The notes under the pieces were generated by a model. That model was given only the letters and a program-made list of their open reading frames with translations, was not told where the DNA came from and made no database searches. Source: Candidatus Cloacimonadota bacterium (lineage in GTDB: Bacteria; Cloacimonadota; Cloacimonadia; Cloacimonadales; Cloacimonadaceae). From it: a DNA stretch of 47,426 nucleotides. Position 1 is the first letter of the stretch. Every line of letters begins with the position of its first letter. The stretch is taken from NCBI GenBank assembly GCA_028681035.1, contig JAQUJJ010000011.1, forward strand, positions 1 through 47,426, written 5' to 3'. This document shows positions 42,775 to 47,426 of this stretch, piece by piece. Both the position numbers and the translations under genes were made by a program.

Positions 42775-43750
42775 TGGACTTCAGCAATATCCCCTTGTTA
42801 TTTGAACTTGACTGAAGCCTTGCCTTCGCTACCGATAATGAAAGTGTGTCCTGAAGTCCAGTGTGCCGTTAAGTTATAGGTGAACATAAGATTAGCATCG
42901 GCACAAAGGACTCCAGACTGTGAGTGTGGAGTCCTTGTCGCTTAACTTTCTTTGTGCATGCTTGTTGTCTTTGAGTGGACGATAGATCAAGAACATGCTT
43001 GTCTAACTTTCTTAGCGACCTGGACTTCACTGATCAGCCAAGGGATATAATCTGTTAATCCTTTGGGACTTACGCCATATTGAATTTGACTGAAGCCTTG
43101 CCTTCGCTACCGATAATGAAAGTGTGTCCTGAAGTCCAGTGTGCCGTTAAGTTATAGGTGAACATAAGATTAGCATAGGCACAAAGGACTCCAGACAGTG
43201 AGTGTGGAGTCCTTGTCGCTTAACTTTCTTTGTGCATGCTTGTTGTCTTTGAATGGACGATAGATCAAGAACATGCTTGTCTAACTTTCTTAGCGACCTG
43301 GACTTCACTGATCAGCCAAGGGATATAATCTGTTAATCCTTTGGGACTTACGCCATATTGAATTTGACTAAAGCCTTGCCTTCGCTACCGACAATGAAAG
43401 TGGTATTCTGAAGTCCAGTGTGCCGTTAAGTTATAGGTGAACATAAGATTAGCATCGGCACAAAGGACTCCAGACAGTGAGTGTGGAGTCCTTGTCGCTT
43501 AACTTTCTTTGTGCATGCTTGTTGTCTTTGAGTGGACGATAGATCAAGAACATGCTTGTCTAACTTTCTTAGCGACCTGGACTTCACTGATCAGCCAAGG
43601 GATATAATCTGTTAATCCTTTGGGACTTACGCCATATTGAACTTGACTAAAGCCCTGCCTTCGCTACCGATGATGAAAGTGTTTCCTGAAGTCCAGTGTG
43701 CCGTTAAGTTTTAGGTGGACATAAGATTAGCATAGGCACAAAGGACTCCA
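42775..43750 (+). repeat. Tandem array of 267-bp inverted-ended non-coding elements (3.5 units)
   Basis: Three full units at 42927-43193, 43205-43472 and 43484-43750, each beginning TGGAGTCCTTGTCG and ending CACAAAGGACTCCA, separated by 11-base spacers GACAGTGAGTG; a partial unit (42775-42915) comes first, with a related 11-base spacer after it. Unit period is 278-279 bases and identity is very high. Nested inverted repeats lie within each unit: GTCGCT / AGCGAC and CTGGACTTCA / TGAAGTCCAG. No open frame of 60 codons is found. An inverted copy is at 28017-28280. Confidence 0.85.
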
Positions 43751-43892
43751 GACACAAATCATCTCTTTTTTTAACATTTCCTTTTTTTTACTCTTTCACT
43801 CTTTTACTCTTTTACTCTTTGTTAAAATATCCAAGACATAGGAGATTTAGCTGAAGCCCATGTCGTTCCGCGGAGGGCGGTTCGATTTTGTA

Positions 43893-44897
43893 TTATCCGT
43901 AGTGGCAGCCCAGGCAGCCTTGCAGCACATCGCCCTTTCTTTCTCGGTGGGCTTTGCGGATTTGGCTCATCTCTGCTCCATTCCACACATCCAGCAGGGA
44001 ATCCGTACAAATATCGCCGATAAACTGCAAGTTTTCGGGATAGATACTGCAACCCTTCGACGGACACAGGGGAATCTTACCATCAGGACGTATCTGTAAA
44101 TCTCTAAAAGGCACGGAGCATACAGGAATCACGTTTTCTGCTACAGACTGTTGCATAAACACATCGTCATCATAATCGCTTTCTGGGTGTTTCAACAGCC
44201 ATTGAGGGTGCACGCAATCGCAATACTTCAGCAGCTTGCGGCTCTCTTCTTTCTCCAGATGCATGGTAGAGGGACGCAGCATCAAACGCACTTTTATAAT
44301 CGCTTTGCTCTTCAGTTTATCTCGCACAGTGCGTAAATTAGCTAGGTTTGCCATCAGGAGTTTATAGCTGGCATTTTCTCTGGAGCGTTCGTAAACTTCA
44401 GCTCCGCCTGCATCTACAGATATCTCAATGAAGTCTAAACCGCTCCGTATAAGCTGTTCGGCGATATCAGCATCTTTCCACTGCCCATTGGTAACGATGG
44501 AAAGAAACTTGGTTCTATTCGCCAATTCCCGTGAAATAGATGCGAAGTTAGGATGCAGGGTCGGCTCACCACCACCGATGCGAACCCTATTGATGTGGCT
44601 TTGCTCTAATTGCTTAAGCAGGCATTCCACCACTTTATCGGACATCATGGTGCGGGGATGGGGGAAAAGCGGATTGTTGCAATATACACAGTTCAAATCA
44701 CAGGCGTCGGTGATATCCACTGATAGCAGGGGTGGTTTCTTAGCATCTGGCAGCAGGAAGGGATATTTAAGTATCAATAATTCCCTAAGCGGGACTCCCC
44801 GCGCTAAAATGCGGGTATTGAGGTAAAGATAATAATTTATATGAGACACCATCCAGGGAATGTGCTGCATCTTACCGATCAACGGTTTCAGCCTCAT
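43893..44897 (-). CDS. Radical SAM / SPASM-domain protein
   Basis: 334 residues. Radical SAM cluster motif Cys66-x3-Cys70-x2-Cys73 (C-D-L-N-C-V-Y-C) followed by the G-G-E motif R-I-G-G-G-E-P-T-L-H. The C-terminal SPASM-like region (about 255-334) has cysteines in C-S-V-P-F, L-C-P-S-K-G-C, D-I-C-T and a final C-L-G-C, enough for one or two auxiliary clusters. SPASM enzymes modify peptides, proteins or cofactors; no precursor peptide gene or transporter is seen next to it. Start supported by GGGAGG. It lies between the 267-bp element array and the short iterated repeats. Confidence 0.9.
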   Translation of the reverse strand: MRLKPLIGKMQHIPWMVSHINYYLYLNTRILARGVPLRELLILKYPFLLPDAKKPPLLSVDITDACDLNCVYCNNPLFPHPRTMMSDKVVECLLKQLEQSHINRVRIGGGEPTLHPNFASISRELANRTKFLSIVTNGQWKDADIAEQLIRSGLDFIEISVDAGGAEVYERSRENASYKLLMANLANLRTVRDKLKSKAIIKVRLMLRPSTMHLEKEESRKLLKYCDCVHPQWLLKHPESDYDDDVFMQQSVAENVIPVCSVPFRDLQIRPDGKIPLCPSKGCSIYPENLQFIGDICTDSLLDVWNGAEMSQIRKAHRERKGDVLQGCLGCHYG

Positions 44898-44930
44898 TAT
44901 TCCTCCCTATTAAACTTCTAGTTAAATCCT

Positions 44931-44957
44931 TGTATATTAAAGGCATGATGCTGTCAA
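44931..44957 (-). promoter_or_regulatory. Candidate promoter of the radical SAM gene
   Basis: Minus strand TTGACA (44957-44952), a 15-base spacer and TATACA (44936-44931), about 35 bases before the ATG. The boxes are good but the spacer is short. Confidence 0.4.
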
Positions 44958-45012
44958 TAAGTTTCTCAGGCATTCCCCCACTATTTTGAAATACAATATT
45001 AGGAGTTGTACT

Positions 45013-45161
45013 TGATCACTGAAAACTGCAAATCTGATCACTGAAAACTGCAAATGGTTATTTTAGCTCATTTCTGATCACCGTTTCTGCAAATCTGATC
45101 ACCGTTTCTGCAAATAGTTTTGATCACCATTTCTGCAAATTTGATCACCGTTTCTGCAAAT
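45013..45161. repeat. Six short tandem repeats of about 20 bp (TGATCACCGTTTCTGCAAAT)
   Basis: Copies at 45013, 45035, 45075, 45096, 45121 and 45142. The first two read TGATCACTGAAAACTGCAAAT, the other four TGATCACC(G/A)TTTCTGCAAAT; spacers are short and irregular (about 1-20 bases). TGATCA is palindromic. Multiple similar short repeats at one end are typical of transposase-binding ends of some IS families (for example IS21-type) or of iterons. No transposase or replication gene is beside them. Confidence 0.8.
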
Positions 45162-45218
45162 CAAACACATTAACTTCAACAATCCACATCTCACTTAGAC
45201 CAGTTGTTAAATGAAAAA

Positions 45219-45247
45219 CGTGGAGAACACCGGGCGGTGTCTCCACG
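45219..45247 (-). terminator. Strong hairpin with minus-strand T-tract, no gene upstream
   Basis: CGTGGAG and ACACC pair with GGTGT and CTCCACG around GGGC with a single bulged A. On the minus strand the stem is followed by TTTTTCATTT, the form of an intrinsic terminator, although no minus-strand coding region lies upstream in 45248-45430. A small RNA or a remnant unit is possible. Confidence 0.5.
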
Positions 45248-45431
45248 TATCGGAGGGCATTCTATGTAGGGTCTGTAGGCAGTAAGCAATCTCTGATCTC
45301 CCCCTGTTTCTGTCAAGCATCTGTTCTGTGTCTTTATTATCGCATTGTGCTGAAAGGACTTGACCACGGGTGCGAATGGTGTAGTGTAGAACCCATAAGT
45401 TAACAGTCGGGTAACCGAGAAGGAGATCAAG

Positions 45432-45761
45432 ATGAACAAGCAAAACAAGAATGGCAACAAAAAGGCAAATCTGGAAGAGATGGTGAAATCAGGCAGCCAG
45501 ATCGTACTACTTAGAGATGATGGCTCAGAGCAGCCCATCGAAGAGATTATCAATGATCTACAGCACGTTGTAGACGATCCATTCGCAGGTGAATTCCACT
45601 ATAAGAACTGGTGGAATCAGTTCCGGGGCCCCTGGTTGCAGTCAGAGAAGATGACGGTAGAAGAGATCAAGATCAAAGCCGATGATGCCTGGGAATGCAG
45701 CGATTATAAGGAAGTCATCAACTTGATGGCAGAGCTGATCTGCAGGCTCGAACAGAAGTAA
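45432..45761 (+). CDS. Hypothetical protein, 109 residues
   Basis: A short, soluble, acidic protein with no recognised family. A lysine/asparagine-rich start (M-N-K-Q-N-K-N-G-N-K-K) is followed by two helical regions (about 30-50 and 75-105, with W-W-N-Q-F and W-E-C). AGGAG seven bases before the ATG and a bidirectional terminator just after the stop support a real gene. It runs opposite to the phage-like genes to its right. Overlapping minus-strand frames (45191-45553) are shadows. Confidence 0.65.
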   Translation: MNKQNKNGNKKANLEEMVKSGSQIVLLRDDGSEQPIEEIINDLQHVVDDPFAGEFHYKNWWNQFRGPWLQSEKMTVEEIKIKADDAWECSDYKEVINLMAELICRLEQK

Positions 45762-45783
45762 ACATTCAGGTTTATCCTAACCC

Positions 45784-45804
45784 AAACCCGGTTCTACCGG
45801 GTTT
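45784..45804. terminator. Bidirectional terminator between convergent genes
   Basis: Perfect 8-bp stem AAACCCGG / CCGGGTTT with a 5-base loop, placed between the stop of the 45432 gene (22 bases away) and the stop of the minus-strand tail-type gene. The T and A runs at the stem ends let it act on either strand. Confidence 0.75.
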
Positions 45805-45827
45805 ATCTCTTTGTCTGGTTTGTTGGT

Positions 45828-46481
45828 TTAGTAGGGTAAGGCAATGATCTGGTATTTGGCTTCCTGAGCATCGAATAGCTGTCCTATAACAATGGTAATT
45901 GTGATCTGTGTACCTTCTTGTTTGACATCGGCTATATAGAGGAAGCAATTGCACTGGTTGGTCAAGATGATGTGGGGAATGACAGCGTATTCTTTATCAA
46001 GCTTGTGTGTGATGAACCTGTCGTCTCGGATGCTGGCAGGAGTACTTTGAGTCTGATCTCCGATTCCCTTATCCTGATCCTGCAGCTCATGGGTTATCTT
46101 CGAGAGAGTAAATAGGCTGTTATCAAGATGACTGGCAGATACCGCTCCATTGGCGATCTTACTTCCCGTAACCACTCCGTCTTGGATGTGATTGCCATAG
46201 ATACAATTATTCTGCAGACCTCTTGCATCGAGCTTTCCGATGGTACATGTCTTGCCTCCGAAGGCTCCATTGGGGTTACCACGGTTGTCCCATACTTCAT
46301 AGAAACCGCAATCGGCTTCATTTTCGATGATGCATTCATAATAACCTGAGTTTTCGGTCTCATTGAGTTTAATCCCGTTCTGCCAGTCGGCTCCGGGTCT
46401 GAGTAGGCGGATATCCACTCCCGACTGAGGCTTTCTGACTCCATCATCCATGATATAGTAGCTGATTCCATATTTGAACAT
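45828..46481 (-). CDS. Phage-like tail fibre or receptor-binding structural protein
   Basis: 217 residues, no signal peptide. The middle (about 95-125) has the tail-fibre-type segment G-N-H-I-Q-D-G-V-V-T-G-S-K-I-A-N-G-A-V-S-A-S-H-L-D-N, common in trimeric phage tail fibres between the shaft and C-terminal domain. The N-terminal part is beta-rich. It is the last gene of the minus-strand phage-like set, 20 bases after the 46502 gene. Assigned by motif and context; not a specific named family. Confidence 0.6.
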   Translation of the reverse strand: MFKYGISYYIMDDGVRKPQSGVDIRLLRPGADWQNGIKLNETENSGYYECIIENEADCGFYEVWDNRGNPNGAFGGKTCTIGKLDARGLQNNCIYGNHIQDGVVTGSKIANGAVSASHLDNSLFTLSKITHELQDQDKGIGDQTQSTPASIRDDRFITHKLDKEYAVIPHIILTNQCNCFLYIADVKQEGTQITITIVIGQLFDAQEAKYQIIALPY

Positions 46482-46501
46482 TTATGCTCCTCTGTTTCTG
46501 A

Positions 46502-46954
46502 TTAGTTTGACGTTACAGTGTCATCATCGTCTTCAATGATGATGATTCCGAAGTCGATATAGCCTGGACTTCCTATGTATCTCGATTCGAGTGAGAACTT
46601 GACCTTTTCAGGGTATTCATGCAGATCATCCGGACACTTAGGGAACTGGGATACAGTGACCGGGAACTGACTCCTTACTTCATTATAGGCGGTGTATTCC
46701 AGATAGAGACGACCTGAAGCGGTAATGAAGTTCATCAGTATATAATACTCATCAGGATTGAGGGTTGCCTGCAGATCAAAAGAGTCCTCCCGGTATTCAT
46801 CTCTTTGATGCAGGACAGTAGGATCAAAGGCATTCTTCTTCTCTATGCGGTATTTACGACGGGGAGAGTATTCCACCTGCCCGGTTGTGCAGTTAAAGTA
46901 GAATACTCCTTGAGAGCTCTGCCGGATCAGTTTCCAGCCCTTTATAGCAGCCAT
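46502..46954 (-). CDS. Phage-like structural protein of unknown type
   Basis: 150 residues. Beta-rich, with a basic stretch (Y-S-P-R-R-K-Y-R-I-E-K-K) and an acidic C-terminus (I-I-E-D-D-D-D). No family recognised. The start overlaps the end of the 46942 gene by 13 bases, which is typical of tightly packed phage modules. It is expected to be a tail or baseplate component by position. Confidence 0.55.
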   Translation of the reverse strand: MAAIKGWKLIRQSSQGVFYFNCTTGQVEYSPRRKYRIEKKNAFDPTVLHQRDEYREDSFDLQATLNPDEYYILMNFITASGRLYLEYTAYNEVRSQFPVTVSQFPKCPDDLHEYPEKVKFSLESRYIGSPGYIDFGIIIIEDDDDTVTSN

Positions 46955-47426
46955 GCTTTCACCTTGTATTCATCATTTATGTAGTCTCTCTCCAGTTCGG
47001 TAATGGCATAGACCTTAGTCTGGATGCGTATCTTGGACTGGAGGGAAAGGTTGTATTTGGATAACTGGTCAATAGTAGCTTCAATGCTCCACTTGGAGTC
47101 ATAGAAGTCGATCAGATAGTTCTTGATGAAGCCCTGCAGTTGATTGGTATCCCCTGCCAGAACATCAATGGTCTTGATATCGGGCTTCTCCTGATTACCC
47201 CTTTTGACTACGAATGATACCACATCATCGTCTGCGATGTCTATTATAGTGGTGGAATAGGCATCCTTGTTCTTGAGGATGATCTGTCCGGATGCATTAG
47301 TGAAGATGGTGGCATTATAGAGCATCAGCATCGCTTGCAGGGCTTTGAGGTTATCGGTCTGCTCTTCCTGAGCAGTCTCGTAAGCATCTCCGGGTTGTAG
47401 TTTGGAAGGCATCAGATTGCCATGAA
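46942..47426 (-). CDS. Phage-like tail/baseplate protein, 5' end outside the window
   Basis: At least 156 residues from an ATG at 47412, but that ATG has no ribosome binding site and the frame stays open to the window edge, so this is most likely the C-terminal part of a longer protein. The sequence ends in a domain (I-R-I-Q-T-K-V-Y-A-I-T-E-L-E-R-D-Y) resembling the last domain of tail tip or baseplate hub proteins. Assignment is tentative and rests on this and on the two neighbouring genes. Confidence 0.5.
   Translation of the reverse strand, partial: HGNLMPSKLQPGDAYETAQEEQTDNLKALQAMLMLYNATIFTNASGQIILKNKDAYSTTIIDIADDDVVSFVVKRGNQEKPDIKTIDVLAGDTNQLQGFIKNYLIDFYDSKWSIEATIDQLSKYNLSLQSKIRIQTKVYAITELERDYINDEYKVKAWLL

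Noticed and set aside
42775..43750. The 278-bp periodic array as CRISPR or a coding repeat gene
   Set aside because: Units are far longer than CRISPR repeats, spacers are identical 11-mers, and no open frame of useful length crosses the units.
45013..45161. The 20-bp repeat cluster as a CRISPR array
   Set aside because: Spacers are only about 1-20 bases and irregular, two repeat versions occur, and no cas gene is present.
45191..45553. Minus-strand open frame of 120 codons
   Set aside because: Shadow of the 45432 gene and the hairpin region, Cys/Ser/Phe-rich without start signals.

Overview
The window looks like chromosome from an anaerobic, Gram-negative bacterium with an outer membrane. 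The best guess is Candidatus Cloacimonadota (WWE1) or a close relative in the Fibrobacterota-Chlorobiota-Bacteroidota neighbourhood. Seen directly: an Omp85/TamA-like outer-membrane protein, a DUF3078 protein, two secreted proteins with type IX (Por) C-terminal sorting domains, lipoproteins with lipoboxes, O-antigen ligase and Wzz genes, and a full-length pyruvate:ferredoxin oxidoreductase. There is no rRNA or tRNA to fix the taxonomy, so this is inference.

Layout. 1-3300: a minus-strand run of four small membrane or secreted proteins (Sel1-repeat protein, two N-terminally related one-TM proteins, a lipoprotein), with little before them. 3677-4672: an autoregulated sdpR-sdpI-like pair behind a clear promoter/operator. 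4676-5970: non-coding composite repeats, including a short element with perfect 16-bp inverted ends and a long hairpin. 6067-13365: housekeeping and envelope genes (DUF3078 protein, LPG-synthase-TM protein, malic enzyme, tiny lipoprotein, Omp85/TamA-like protein, LepA). 13774-19285: plus-strand genes for an M14 peptidase, a PAS-adenylate/guanylate cyclase, an OvoA-type sulfoxide synthase and a T9SS-sorted adhesin-like protein. 19339-23576: minus strand, a truncated secreted protein, an FG-GAP propeller protein, an alpha/beta hydrolase and an arsenate reductase with an odd N-terminus. 23794-27562: an MrfA-like helicase with an HNH module, then a Fic protein behind a direct-repeat promoter. 27563-28425: non-coding, with one copy of a 264-bp inverted-ended element. 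28426-37679: a minus-strand series serS, wzz-like, O-antigen ligase, mazG, histidine kinase, nnr, Moco-domain protein, EamA transporter; several genes overlap by 1-4 bases, so co-transcription is likely. 38047-42517: tpiA and nifJ. 42775-43750: a tandem array of the same inverted-ended element (period about 278 bp). 43893-44897: a radical SAM/SPASM protein. 45013-47426: short iterated repeats and then phage-like tail genes that run off the right edge.

Central metabolism is represented by malic enzyme, triose-phosphate isomerase and pyruvate:ferredoxin oxidoreductase, consistent with fermentative or syntrophic anaerobic life. Intergenic space is unusually rich in repeats: at least three families recur (the 'cagagaaaagcagag / ctcttttact' tract family, the TAAGTCTGGAGTCGTT-ended element and the TGGAGTCCTT-ended 267-bp element). 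The last, present as 3.5 tandem units plus a distant inverted copy, is the most striking structure not explained by genes. Other oddities are a missing molybdenum-ligand cysteine, an OvoA lacking its methyltransferase half, the HNH module in the MrfA-like helicase, and an ArsC that seems fused to the start of a small thioredoxin.
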